The translations under genes were made by a program, and so were the position numbers. The notes beneath the pieces were generated by a model. It saw only the letters and a list, made by a program, of their open reading frames with translations. It had not been told where the DNA came from and searched no databases. Positions 30,452 through 38,418 of a stretch of DNA of 64,000 nt are shown here, piece after piece. This stretch comes from Verrucomicrobiales bacterium (lineage in GTDB: Bacteria; Verrucomicrobiota; Verrucomicrobiia; Limisphaerales; J093): NCBI GenBank assembly GCA_015075445.1, contig JABTUJ010000002.1:310001-374000 (forward strand), in the 5' to 3' direction. Within the stretch, counting starts at the first letter, position 1. Every line of letters begins with the position of its first letter.

Positions 30452-30742
30452 ATGGATAACCTGGCCCTCATCGCGGTGGCTTCCATTGTCACCGCCGGTT
30501 TCACCACTGGCATCGGCTGTATCGGACCGGCGCTGGGCGAAGGAAAGGCGGTTTCGACCGCGCTCAGCTCCCTGGCGCAACAGCCCGACGCCGCCGCCAC
30601 CATCACCCGGACGCTGTTCGTCGGCCTGGCCATGATCGAGTCCACCGCCATCTACTGCTTCGTGGTCTCGATGATCCTCATCTTCGCCAACCCGTTCTGG
30701 AATCACGTCCTCGCCGCCGCCACCGGGGCGGCCGGAAAGTGA
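30452..30742 (+). CDS. atpE: N-type ATPase subunit c, with two membrane carboxylates
   Basis: The 96-residue protein forms two membrane helices and a loop (LAQQPDAA). Helix 2 has the ion carboxylate E63 in GLAMIESTAIY, with the Ser and Tyr seen in Na+-binding rings. Helix 1 carries a second carboxylate, E30, in GPALGEGKAV, where Na+ F-ATPases have Gln. Paired carboxylates are a known trait of N-type rings. Ion choice cannot be decided by eye. The gene is 40 bp after atpB. Confidence 0.95.
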   Translation: MDNLALIAVASIVTAGFTTGIGCIGPALGEGKAVSTALSSLAQQPDAAATITRTLFVGLAMIESTAIYCFVVSMILIFANPFWNHVLAAATGAAGK

Positions 30743-30746
30743 ACCT

Positions 30747-31555
30747 ATGCTGATCGACTGGTTCACCGTCGGCGCGCAGGCGCTCAACTTCCTCATCCTG
30801 GTGTGGCTGATGAAGCGCTTCCTTTACCAGCCGATCCTCCACGCCATTGATGCCCGGGAACAACGCATCGCCAGGGAACTCGCGGACGCCGACTCGAAGC
30901 GGGCCGAAGCCAGCCAGGAGCGCGACCAGCTTCAGCAGAAGAACCAGAACTTCGAGCAGCAACGCGCCGCGCTCTTGAACCAGGCCACGCTCGCGGCGCA
31001 GGCGGAACGCCAGCGACTGCTCGACGAAGCCCGCCAGGCGGCCGATGCCTGGAGCGCCCAGCGCCAGCAATCCCTCGCCAACGAGGTGCGTAACCTCCAT
31101 CGAACCATCACGGGCCGGGCCCAGGCTGAAGTCCTCGCCATCGCCCGCCAGGCGCTCATGGATCTCGCCTCGACGAGCCTCGAGGAGCGGATGGGCGAGG
31201 TCTTCACGCGCCGGCTGCGTGCGCTCGACGGAGGCAGGACCGGCTCGCCCAGGCCCTCCAGACTGCGCCGGAACCCGCGCTCGTGCGCAGCGCCTATGAA
31301 CTGCCGCCCGACCAGCGCGCGGCCATCCAGCACGCCCTCAACGAGACCTTCGCCGCCGAAGTCCGCCTCCGGTTCGAAGCGGCCCCGGAGTTGGTCAGCG
31401 GCGTGGAACTGACCGCGAACGGACAGAAAGTTGCCTGGAGCCTCGCGGACTACCTCGCCTCGCTCGAACGGGGCGTCGCCGAGCTGCTGAAGGCGAAGGC
31501 CAACCCGGAGTCCCAGCCCCCACCCAACCCGGCGGTTCCCGACCCCGCCCCCTGA
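30747..31555 (+). pseudogene. atpF: N-type ATPase subunit b with C-terminal delta-like region, one frameshift
   Basis: The frame begins MLIDWFTVGAQALNFLILVW (membrane anchor), continues as a long charged coiled coil (DSKRAEASQERDQLQQKNQN) and reaches LRALDGG. It then slips near 31245: the right protein goes on in another frame as DRLAQALQTAPEPALVRSAY and ends [13 protein letters not shown] (written [11 protein letters not shown]). The whole would be about 269 residues, normal for N-ATPase b. This class lacks a separate delta gene. Because every neighbour is intact, one missing or extra base in the assembly is the simplest explanation. Confidence 0.85.
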
Positions 31556-31559
31556 GCCC

Positions 31560-33137
31560 ATGAACGCCGCCCCGGAAGGTCTGTCGCTCGTCTTCGACCG
31601 CGCCTTCGCCGGCCTCCGCCAGGTCCGGGAAGCCTTCACCCCGCAACTGACCGTCCAGGAGGTGGGCACGATCACCACCGTTTCCACCGGCATCGCGCGC
31701 GTTTCGGGCCTCCCGGGCGTGGGGTTCGAGGAGTTGGTCAGGTTTCCCGGCGGCGCATTCGGCATCGCGTTCAACTTGGACGAGCACGAAATCGGCGTCG
31801 TGCTCCTGGGCGACTACTCCCATCTGCACGCGGGCGATGAGGTCGAACGCACCGGCCGCGTCATGGACGTGGCCGTCGGCGACGGGTTGTTGGGCCGCGT
31901 CCTCGATCCGCTCGGCCGGCCACTCGATGGCCTCGGGGCGGTGGACGCGACCGAACGCCTGCCCATCGAACGCCCGGCAGCGCCGATCATGGACCGCGCC
32001 CCCGTCACCGTGCCGCTCCAGACCGGCCTCAAGGTCGTGGACGCCCTCATCCCCATCGGACGCGGTCAGCGGGAACTGATTCTCGGGGATCGACAGACGG
32101 GCAAGACCGCCATCGCGCTCGACACCCTGCTCAACCAGCGAGGGCAGAACGTCGTGTGCGTGTACTGCGCCATCGGCCAGCGCGCCGCGGCCGTGGCGAA
32201 GGCCGTGGCCGTCCTGCGGAAGCAGGGCGCGCTCGCTTATACGATCGTGGTCGTCACCGAGGGGAACGATCCCCCCGGCCTCGCCTACATCGCACCGTAC
32301 GCGGCGACCAGCATCGCGGAGCATTTTGTCGCGGCGGGTCGCGACGTCCTGATCGTCTACGACGACCTCACCCAGCACGCCCGCGCTTACCGCGAGCTCT
32401 CCCTCCTGCTCCGCCGCCCCCCCGGCCGCGAGGCGTTCCCCGGCGACATCTTCTACATCCACTCGCGACTGCTCGAGCGCGCGGCGCATCTGCGTCCCGA
32501 ACTCGGCGGCGGCTCGCTCACCGCCCTCCCCATCATCGAGACCGAGGCGCAGAACCTGTCCGCCTATATTCCGACCAACCTGATTTCCATCACCGACGGG
32601 CAGATCTACCTCTCGCCGGCGCTCTTCGCCCTGGGCGTGTTGCCCGCGGTGGACGTCGGCAAGTCCGTCTCGCGCGTGGGCGGCAAGGCGCAACGGGCGG
32701 CCTACCGGGCGGTGGCCGGAGACCTCAAGCTGGGTTACGCGCAGTTCGAGGAGCTCGAGACCTTCGCACGCTTCGGCGCCCGCCTGGATGAGGCCACCCG
32801 TCAGAGCCTCGAACACGGCCGCCGCATCCGCGCCTGCCTCAAACAGCCGGAATTCGCCCCCGTGTCCGTGCCCGCGCAAGTCGCCGTCCTGCTGGCGTTG
32901 ACGGCTGGCCTCTTCGACCCGGTGCCGCTGGACCAGATGCGGGACGCCGAGCAGGCCGTGCGCGAGGCGGCCGCGCACCTTCCCGCGGAAGTGGGGGCCC
33001 GCCTCGAAACCGCCGACACGCTGAGCGACAAGGACCGTGCGACCCTGATCGACGGCGCCCGCCGCGCGCTCGCCCGGTTCCGGCCCGAGCCGGTGGAATC
33101 CACCCCCGGACCCATGCCGGCGGCCCCGCCGACGTGA
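31560..33137 (+). CDS. atpA: N-type ATPase subunit alpha
   Basis: The 525-residue non-catalytic nucleotide-binding subunit has the N-terminal beta barrel ([20 protein letters not shown]), P-loop [10 protein letters not shown], the [14 protein letters not shown] and [15 protein letters not shown] segments, and the [12 protein letters not shown] and [10 protein letters not shown] motifs. The start ATG 31560 is 4 bp after atpF. The 3' end overlaps atpG as TGATG. The C-terminus is extended and Pro-rich. Confidence 0.95.
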   Translation: MNAAPEGLSLVFDRAFAGLRQVREAFTPQLTVQEVGTITTVSTGIARVSGLPGVGFEELVRFPGGAFGIAFNLDEHEIGVVLLGDYSHLHAGDEVERTGRVMDVAVGDGLLGRVLDPLGRPLDGLGAVDATERLPIERPAAPIMDRAPVTVPLQTGLKVVDALIPIGRGQRELILGDRQTGKTAIALDTLLNQRGQNVVCVYCAIGQRAAAVAKAVAVLRKQGALAYTIVVVTEGNDPPGLAYIAPYAATSIAEHFVAAGRDVLIVYDDLTQHARAYRELSLLLRRPPGREAFPGDIFYIHSRLLERAAHLRPELGGGSLTALPIIETEAQNLSAYIPTNLISITDGQIYLSPALFALGVLPAVDVGKSVSRVGGKAQRAAYRAVAGDLKLGYAQFEELETFARFGARLDEATRQSLEHGRRIRACLKQPEFAPVSVPAQVAVLLALTAGLFDPVPLDQMRDAEQAVREAAAHLPAEVGARLETADTLSDKDRATLIDGARRALARFRPEPVESTPGPMPAAPPT

Positions 33138-34057
33138 TGAGCACGACCACCGCCAGCCTCCGCCGCAAGATCCAGAGCGCGGGGGATCTTCAATCCGTCG
33201 TTCGCACGATGAAGGCCCTGGCCGCCGCGAGCATCGGCCAATACCAGCAAGCGGTGCGCGCCTTGGGAGACTACTACCGGACCGTGGAACTCGGCCTGGC
33301 CGCCTGCCTTCGGGAGAACCGGCCGGTGGCCTTGCCGGCGAAACCCGAGCGGAGGCCCAAGGCGGAGGTCATCAGCGCGGTCGTGTTTGGCTCCGACCAG
33401 GGGCTGGTGGGTCAGTTCAACGAGGGGGTGGCCGACTTTGCGATCCAGACCCTCGCCGCCCTGCCTGGCACCGCCCGGGTCTCGGCCGTGGGGGAGCGCG
33501 TTCAGGCGCGCCTGGCGGACGCGGGCTTGCCGCTGGTCGGCCTCTTCACCGTGCCCACTTCTGTTCAGGCCATCACCCCGCTCGTCGGGCAGATCCTCGT
33601 GGACGCCGAGGCCGGCCTCCGCCGGAGCCAGGGTGCTGAGCTTCACCTCTTCTACAACCGCCCCACATCCGGGGCGGTCTATGCCCCGGCCCATCAGCGG
33701 CTGCTGCCGCTGGACGACGCCTGGTGGCGCCGGCTGGCTCAGACACCCTGGCCGACGGGAAAGCTCCCGGAAGTGCTGGCCGGCGGCACCGCGACCTTGC
33801 GGGCGCTCATCCGCGAGTATCTCTTCGTCGGCCTGTTCCGGGCCTGCGCCGAATCCCTGGCCAGCGAACAAGCCAGCCGCCTGGCGGCCATGGAACGGGC
33901 CGATCGCAATATCAACGAACTGCTCGAGCATCTGAGCGGAGCCTTCCACCGCCTGCGCCAGAGCGGGATTGACGAGGAGCTGTTCGACGTGATTGCCGGT
34001 TTCGAGGCACTGTCCGGCCCCGCGCGGGGACCCGGTGCTCGATCCCTTCAACCCTGA
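33137..34057 (+). CDS. atpG: N-type ATPase subunit gamma
   Basis: The rotor shaft subunit has the N-terminal helix (SLRRKIQSAGDLQSVVRTMKALAAASI), split here as SLRRKIQSAGDLQ and TMKALAAASI. The Rossmann-like middle has SAVVFGSDQGLVGQFN, and the C-terminal helix has SRLAAMERADRNINELLEHL. Sequence is looser than in housekeeping gamma subunits, as in other N-ATPases. I chose ATG 33137, which overlaps the atpA stop; GTG 33134 is one codon earlier. It ends the operon. Confidence 0.92.
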   Translation: MSTTTASLRRKIQSAGDLQSVVRTMKALAAASIGQYQQAVRALGDYYRTVELGLAACLRENRPVALPAKPERRPKAEVISAVVFGSDQGLVGQFNEGVADFAIQTLAALPGTARVSAVGERVQARLADAGLPLVGLFTVPTSVQAITPLVGQILVDAEAGLRRSQGAELHLFYNRPTSGAVYAPAHQRLLPLDDAWWRRLAQTPWPTGKLPEVLAGGTATLRALIREYLFVGLFRACAESLASEQASRLAAMERADRNINELLEHLSGAFHRLRQSGIDEELFDVIAGFEALSGPARGPGARSLQP

Positions 34058-34079
34058 ACCCGCGGCCACCGCCCCGCAG

Positions 34080-34095
34080 TAGGGGTATACCCCAT
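34080..34095 (+). promoter_or_regulatory. Palindromic stress-regulon site, copy 6
   Basis: TAGGGGTATACCCCATAGC with TTAGCGTCCC exactly 21 nt after CCCCAT. It is 62 bp before the glycogen-binding gene at 34157. Confidence 0.7.
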
Positions 34096-34156
34096 AGCTG
34101 CGGTGCCGTCGGTGGCTTAGCGTCCCACTCGCTAACCAGCGAAACGCCTTGATTCA

Positions 34157-34576
34157 ATGAATGGTATGAAACACAGCAAACACCATGACCACGCCCGGAA
34201 TCCGGGGCCTCGATTGGAGCCGGTTCGTTTCGAGTTCACCGATCCCACCGCCACCACCGTGTGCGTCGCGGGAAGCTTCAACCACTGGCGGCCCGACGCC
34301 AAGCCCCTGCATCCTGTGGGCGACGGTCGCTGGCTGAAGGACACGGTGTTGTCGGCTGGCACCTACGAGTATTGCCTGGTGGTGGACGGACAGTGGAGGC
34401 CCGACCCGCAGGCCAAAGAGACCGTGCCCAACCCCTTTGGAGGAAGAAACTCCCTTCTGAGGGTCGCTCCGTCACCGGAAGTATCCCTGCCTGCCAACAC
34501 CGAACCCGTTCCCTTGAGCAACACCCCACCCGGAGAGGAAACCGAATGCTATGAGCAAACACACACGAGCCGTTAG
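34157..34576 (+). CDS. Stand-alone glycogen-binding (CBM48/AMPK-type) protein
   Basis: The 139-residue protein contains one CBM48/AMPK glycogen-binding domain at about residues 20-100 (VRFEFTDPTATTVCVAGSFN, HWRPDAKPLHP, GTYEYCLVVDGQWRPDP). The tryptophans expected to stack on glucan are present. No catalytic domain is attached, so it may tether partners to glycogen or related glucans. The family also serves in stress and starvation responses. The C-terminus is low complexity. It overlaps the DUF883 gene by 26 bp. ATG 34157 or 34166 may start it. Confidence 0.85.
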   Translation: MNGMKHSKHHDHARNPGPRLEPVRFEFTDPTATTVCVAGSFNHWRPDAKPLHPVGDGRWLKDTVLSAGTYEYCLVVDGQWRPDPQAKETVPNPFGGRNSLLRVAPSPEVSLPANTEPVPLSNTPPGEETECYEQTHTSR

Positions 34577-34856
34577 TGAGGATCTGAACCGATTGGCCGG
34601 CGATGCCCGCGCCTGGGCCGCCGCCACCGCGGGCGATGCCAAGGACCGGGCCGGCGAGGTCCGCGACAGTCTCGCCGGTGCGCTGGACCGCGGCAAAGCC
34701 TGCTGTGGCCGGGCACGTGACCAGGCGCTGGCGGGTGTCAAGGTAGCGAACGAGGCCGTCCATGAGCATCCCTATCCCGCCCTCGCCATCGCCTTTGGTA
34801 TCGGGGCGCTCCTCGGTGGACTGCTCGGGCGCCCGGGTTCACGTAACGGCGACTGA
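34551..34856 (+). CDS. DUF883/ElaB/YqjD-like stress membrane protein
   Basis: The 101-residue protein has an amphipathic helical body (AVSEDLNRLAGDARAWAAAT, GKACCGRARDQALAGVKVAN) and one C-terminal glycine-rich membrane helix (ALAIAFGIGALLGGLLG). This is the layout of YqjD/ElaB, which bind ribosomes at the membrane under stationary-phase control in Escherichia coli. It overlaps the CBM48 gene and precedes the holin-like gene, a common stress cassette. Confidence 0.88.
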   Translation: MSKHTRAVSEDLNRLAGDARAWAAATAGDAKDRAGEVRDSLAGALDRGKACCGRARDQALAGVKVANEAVHEHPYPALAIAFGIGALLGGLLGRPGSRNGD

Positions 34857-34864
34857 TCTCACGT

Positions 34865-35348
34865 ATGGGGCTTTCCCGCCAGCCTGGACCCGCCCGGCAA
34901 GGGCTGCGTGGGTTGGGAGAGACACCTCACTCAAGCCCACCGGCGTCGCGCAAGCAGCGGCTGTTCGCGGAGAGTGCATTCAACCGCGCTCGGTTGGCGG
35001 AGGAGTGGCGGACGGTGGCCGATGGAGCCGGGCGTCTGGCCCACCGGGCAACCGCCGTGGCCGCATGGGCTGCCGCGGCGGCCTTGTCGGCGGCTGGCGC
35101 GGCGGCCTTGCACCGCGGTGCGCGTCCGGCGCGTGGCACCACATTCGCCTGGTCTCCCCTGGTTCTGACGGGGGTGCGCCTGGCCCTGGCCGTCTGGCGC
35201 GGCTTTCGCGCCCGCCGTCCATGGCCCCTTCAGCCGTGCGCTCCCCGTACCGCCATGATGTCGCCTTCTCCCCCAGCCAGCGCCGTCCAAAGCCTCCGGA
35301 TCCCCGAAGCCCACGACCGACTCGCGCAGGTCTGGCCGGCTTCGCCAA
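34865..35348 (+). CDS. Holin-like small membrane protein, 3' end unresolved
   Basis: After MGLSRQPGPARQG, the frame carries an amphipathic helix (FNRARLAEEWRTVADGAGRL) and two hydrophobic stretches (TAVAAWAAAAALSAAGAAAL; FAWSPLVLTGVRLALAVW). These resemble the phage-holin-like proteins that often follow DUF883 genes. The frame stays open to 35719, overlapping YihY by 370 bp, which is implausible. I end it at the YihY start. A small indel near 35200-35340 would explain both the overlong frame and the weak YihY start. Confidence 0.5.
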
Positions 35349-36233
35349 GTGGCGGGGAGGGTTTGGGCGACGGTTCGTACGGGCAGCCACACGTTCTTCG
35401 AGATCGATGGGTTCCAGTGGGCGGGAGCCTTTGCCTTCAATGCGTTCTTCTCCCTCTTTCCGCTGATCGTCCTGCTGGTGACCATCGGCTCGTTCTTTGT
35501 GGACCGAGACCGCGCCGGGCACGAGGTGATTGCCTACCTGGAAAGTCACGTGCCCGTCAGCGGCGAGCAGCAACGCCAGATCGTGGAGACCTTCGCGGGC
35601 GTCGTTCAGGCGCGCGCGCGGGCGGGCGCGCTCGCGGGGCTCATGCTGGTCTGGGCGGCCCTCCAATGCTTCAACACGCTGATCTGCGCGACCAACCGCG
35701 CCTGGGGCATCGAGGGTGACAACTGGTGGCGGCTGCCGCTGAAGAGCCTCGCGCTGGTCGGCCTCCTGGCGGGCGTGGTTCTCCTGGGCCTGACGGTGCC
35801 CGTGCTGCTGAGCATGGCGAAGGCCTGGCTGCTGCCGGCGCACGACTTCGGCTCCTGGGTGTACGGTTTGGGCAACCTCGTCCTCCCATCGTTGGTGGTG
35901 TTTGTCGGTTTGAGCCTGTTCTACCGGCTCGCCCCGCGCCGGCGCACGCGGTTCGTCGAGGTCTGGGTCGCCGCGCTGGCCACGACGGTCCTGCTGCGGG
36001 CGGCCGAAGCGCTGTTCGTCATCTATCTGCGAGACTTCGCCACGTTGAACGCGGTCTATGGGGCCTTTGGCGGGATCATGGCGCTGCTGCTGTGGATCTA
36101 TGTGTCCGGGTGCGTCTTCATCTTCGGGGCCTGTCTCTGCTCCGGCCGGGCCGCCACCCGGCGACCTTCGGCCGTGAGCCACGCCGCCCCGGTGGGAGAA
36201 CACCCCATGGCCGGCGCTCCGTTTCGCCCTTAG
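35349..36233 (+). CDS. YihY/virulence-factor-BrkB family membrane protein
   Basis: The protein of about 294 residues has the six-helix YihY/BrkB layout: WAGAFAFNAFFSLFPLIVLL, then GALAGLMLVWAALQCFNTL, LKSLALVGLLAGVVLLGL, VLPSLVVFVGLSLFYRL, and GAFGGIMALLLWIYVSG. The pattern LAFYALFSLFP, typical of the first helix, is present as AFNAFFSLFP. The function of the family is unsettled. Start GTG 35349 lacks a clear ribosome site, and the true N-terminus may be upstream in a shifted frame. The 3' end contains palindrome copy 7. Confidence 0.82.
   Translation: MAGRVWATVRTGSHTFFEIDGFQWAGAFAFNAFFSLFPLIVLLVTIGSFFVDRDRAGHEVIAYLESHVPVSGEQQRQIVETFAGVVQARARAGALAGLMLVWAALQCFNTLICATNRAWGIEGDNWWRLPLKSLALVGLLAGVVLLGLTVPVLLSMAKAWLLPAHDFGSWVYGLGNLVLPSLVVFVGLSLFYRLAPRRRTRFVEVWVAALATTVLLRAAEALFVIYLRDFATLNAVYGAFGGIMALLLWIYVSGCVFIFGACLCSGRAATRRPSAVSHAAPVGEHPMAGAPFRP
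36193..36208 (+). promoter_or_regulatory. Palindromic stress-regulon site, copy 7
   Basis: TGGGAGAACACCCCATGGC with TTAGGCTGAG exactly 21 nt after CCCCAT. It overlaps the last codons of the YihY gene and is 91 bp before the AI-2E gene at 36299. Confidence 0.62.
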
Positions 36234-36298
36234 GCTGAGGATGCCGTAAACCAGGGCGCAGTTCCCCTCACGCACAGGCGCCCCCAACCAAGGCTGCG

Positions 36299-37534
36299 AT
36301 GGCAACCGTGACACCGGCCAGGCCCAACGATGCGACGCCCAAGACGAAGCCAGGCTCGCTCGCGATCTATGTGATCCTGGGCGCAGCATTGTTTGCATTC
36401 CTGCAAGCGTTCTGGCTGCTCTCGCCCATCCTCTTGTCTTTCCTGCTCATCCTGCTGGTCACGCTCGCCCTGAATCCGGTGATCTCCTGGATGCGAGGTC
36501 TGGGAGGGGGGAGGGAAATCCCAACCGGCTTGGTCACCGTGGGACTGCTTCTGCTGATCGCCCTGACGGGCTGGGCGCTGTTCGGACCCATGAAGGCCTC
36601 GGTGATCACGTTGGCGGCACGCGTGCCGGAGTACTGGGAGCGCATGCAAAAGCCGCTCATCAAAATGGAACAACACGCGGTGTTGTCGGAAGCGAAGCTC
36701 CAGGCCGAAGTCAGCTCGGAAATCGCGGTCGACGCCGCGGCGACCGGCCAGCCCGAACCGCCGCGACCTGCCCCCCAACCGGTTCCGCCGCCCGCAGCCA
36801 GTGAGTCCGGTTCGATTCGAGCGAGCTTGAGCGACCTCTTGTACGGCGTGGCCGGGGGCTTCTCCGCGATGGCGTTCAACGCGGCGCAGATGCTCGTCGT
36901 CCTGGTGACCGTCTTCTTCGGGGTCATCTTCACGCTCATGAATCCCCGCCCGATCATCGGGGCCCTGTTCGTCCTGACCCCCGAGCGGCACCATGATCAG
37001 GCCCTCGCCATCGCGCGGCGGATCGGGGAGTTCGTGCCCCGCTGGGCCGGAGCGACGCTCGCGGGCATGGCGACCATCGGCCTGCTGGTGTTCGTGCTGA
37101 TGTGGCCGATCTTCGGGTTCATGGACGCGCTGGTCCTGGGGCTGATGGCAGGCGTGCTCGAGGTCGTTCCCTTTGTGGGTCCCCTCCTCAGCGTCGTGCC
37201 GGCGCTCTTGCTCGCGCTGGGGCAGGGAGGCATGACGCCGGTGTGGGTCGTGGTCGCGTACCTGGCCGTCCAGGCGCTGGAGAACAACGTCATTCTCCCT
37301 CTGATCATGGCGCGCGGCATGAAGGTGCATCCGGTGGCCGTGATGTTTTCCGTGCTCCTCTGTGTGGCCGCCTTCGGCGTGCTGGGCGTGTTGGTCGCCG
37401 CGCCGCTCGTGGCGATCGTCGCGATCCTGCACGACGAGCTCTATCGCAAGCGCTTTCTGCCCACGGTCACCGACGCCGACCTGGATCGGCTGGCGCGCAC
37501 CGCCCTGCGCGAGAAGCGGGCCGTTGCCCGGTGA
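36299..37534 (+). CDS. AI-2E family transporter
   Basis: The 411-residue protein has the AI-2E/YdiK fold: two or three N-terminal helices (YVILGAALFAFLQAFWLLSP; LLSFLLILLVTLALNPVISW), a periplasmic-type segment of 100 residues with an unusual Pro-rich insert (PEPPRPAPQPVPPPAAS), then five helices. The conserved pattern LENNVILPLIMARGMKVHP is near the end. Members export small molecules or act in sodium/proton exchange; autoinducer-2 transport should not be assumed. The start is ATG 36299, with palindrome copy 7 91 bp upstream. Confidence 0.88.
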   Translation: MATVTPARPNDATPKTKPGSLAIYVILGAALFAFLQAFWLLSPILLSFLLILLVTLALNPVISWMRGLGGGREIPTGLVTVGLLLLIALTGWALFGPMKASVITLAARVPEYWERMQKPLIKMEQHAVLSEAKLQAEVSSEIAVDAAATGQPEPPRPAPQPVPPPAASESGSIRASLSDLLYGVAGGFSAMAFNAAQMLVVLVTVFFGVIFTLMNPRPIIGALFVLTPERHHDQALAIARRIGEFVPRWAGATLAGMATIGLLVFVLMWPIFGFMDALVLGLMAGVLEVVPFVGPLLSVVPALLLALGQGGMTPVWVVVAYLAVQALENNVILPLIMARGMKVHPVAVMFSVLLCVAAFGVLGVLVAAPLVAIVAILHDELYRKRFLPTVTDADLDRLARTALREKRAVAR

Positions 37535-37560
37535 CCGCAACCGACGGCGCCGCGCCCCGG

Positions 37561-37576
37561 TAGGGTAAGACCCCAT
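37561..37576 (+). promoter_or_regulatory. Palindromic stress-regulon site, copy 8
   Basis: TAGGGTAAGACCCCAT, followed exactly 21 nt later by TTATCATGCA. It is 87 bp before the glycine-zipper gene at 37663. Confidence 0.68.
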
Positions 37577-37662
37577 TGAGTTGAAGTGATTGTCCACTTA
37601 TCATGCAATGGAAGTAACAGAACCGGCCTGAAACCAGGTCTAACGAAGAAAGTGACGACCCT

Positions 37663-38187
37663 ATGAAAGCAATTCGTACGACACCGGCAGAAAGCCACAG
37701 CGTCCCCGACGCCAATCGGGATCCCATCTCCGGAACGCCCGGAGCGCATCCCGTGGGCACCGGAGTCGGAGCCGCGGGGGGCGCCGCCGCCGGGGCGGCC
37801 ATCGGCGCCGTTGCCGGCCCCGTTGGGGCCGCGGTCGGATTGGTCGCCGGGGCCATTGCGGGCGGCCTGGCGGGGAAGGGTGTGGCCGAGGCCTTCGACC
37901 CCACCGCCGAGGAGGCCTATTGGAAGGCCAACTACGCGAAGCAAAAGTACGTGGAGCCAAAAGTTCCCTACACCAGCTACCAGTCGGCTTACCGGACCGG
38001 TTACGAAGGCCGCAACCGTTATCCAGGAAAGCGCTATGAGGACGTGGAGGCGAACCTCCAACGCGATTACGAACGAACCCGAGGCTCTGCGGGGTTGAGC
38101 TGGGACAAGGCCCAGAAAGCCACGCGCGATGCCTGGAACCGGCTGGAGACAGCGCCTCCCCGCCCCGCGGACCCGGTGGGTAGCTAA
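37663..38187 (+). CDS. Glycine-zipper envelope stress protein
   Basis: The 174-residue protein has a central hydrophobic glycine zipper (GVGAAGGAAAGAAIGAVAGP, then VGAAVGLVAGAIAGGLAGKG) that would form a membrane hairpin. The soluble C-terminal half has repeated Tyr-rich motifs (YWKANYAKQKYVE, YQSAYRTGYEG, YEDVEANLQRDYE). This matches a family of stress-induced proteins common in soil bacteria. There is no signal peptide. It is the sole gene behind palindrome copy 8. Confidence 0.82.
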   Translation: MKAIRTTPAESHSVPDANRDPISGTPGAHPVGTGVGAAGGAAAGAAIGAVAGPVGAAVGLVAGAIAGGLAGKGVAEAFDPTAEEAYWKANYAKQKYVEPKVPYTSYQSAYRTGYEGRNRYPGKRYEDVEANLQRDYERTRGSAGLSWDKAQKATRDAWNRLETAPPRPADPVGS

Positions 38188-38251
38188 CCCACCCGCTGAA
38201 CCCGACCCCACTCGCGATCGGTCCGTTGCCGGATCGATCTCGATCGCCGGG

Positions 38252-38267
38252 TAGGGAAACACCCCAT
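38252..38267 (+). promoter_or_regulatory. Palindromic stress-regulon site, copy 9
   Basis: TAGGGAAACACCCCATAGC with GCAGATTGCC exactly 21 nt after CCCCAT. It is 152 bp before the first start of the glucan-synthase gene. Confidence 0.7.
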
Positions 38268-38418
38268 AGCCTGCGCAGGGCCACCGGCGCAGATTGCCGA
38301 CGGGTAGTGCTGTCTTCCTTTCCAGGCCGAAGGCAGCCCTGCCCGTGGGCGGCCAACTCTCGACAACCCCGGAGCCGCTGCGACCGATGGCGACATCGGC
38401 CACATCGGCCAACTCGCT

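Noticed and set aside
34980..36398. Minus-strand frame of 472 codons over the YihY region
   Set aside because: Shadow of YihY and its upstream gene in GC-rich DNA; the product is rich in Arg, Gln and His with no domain.
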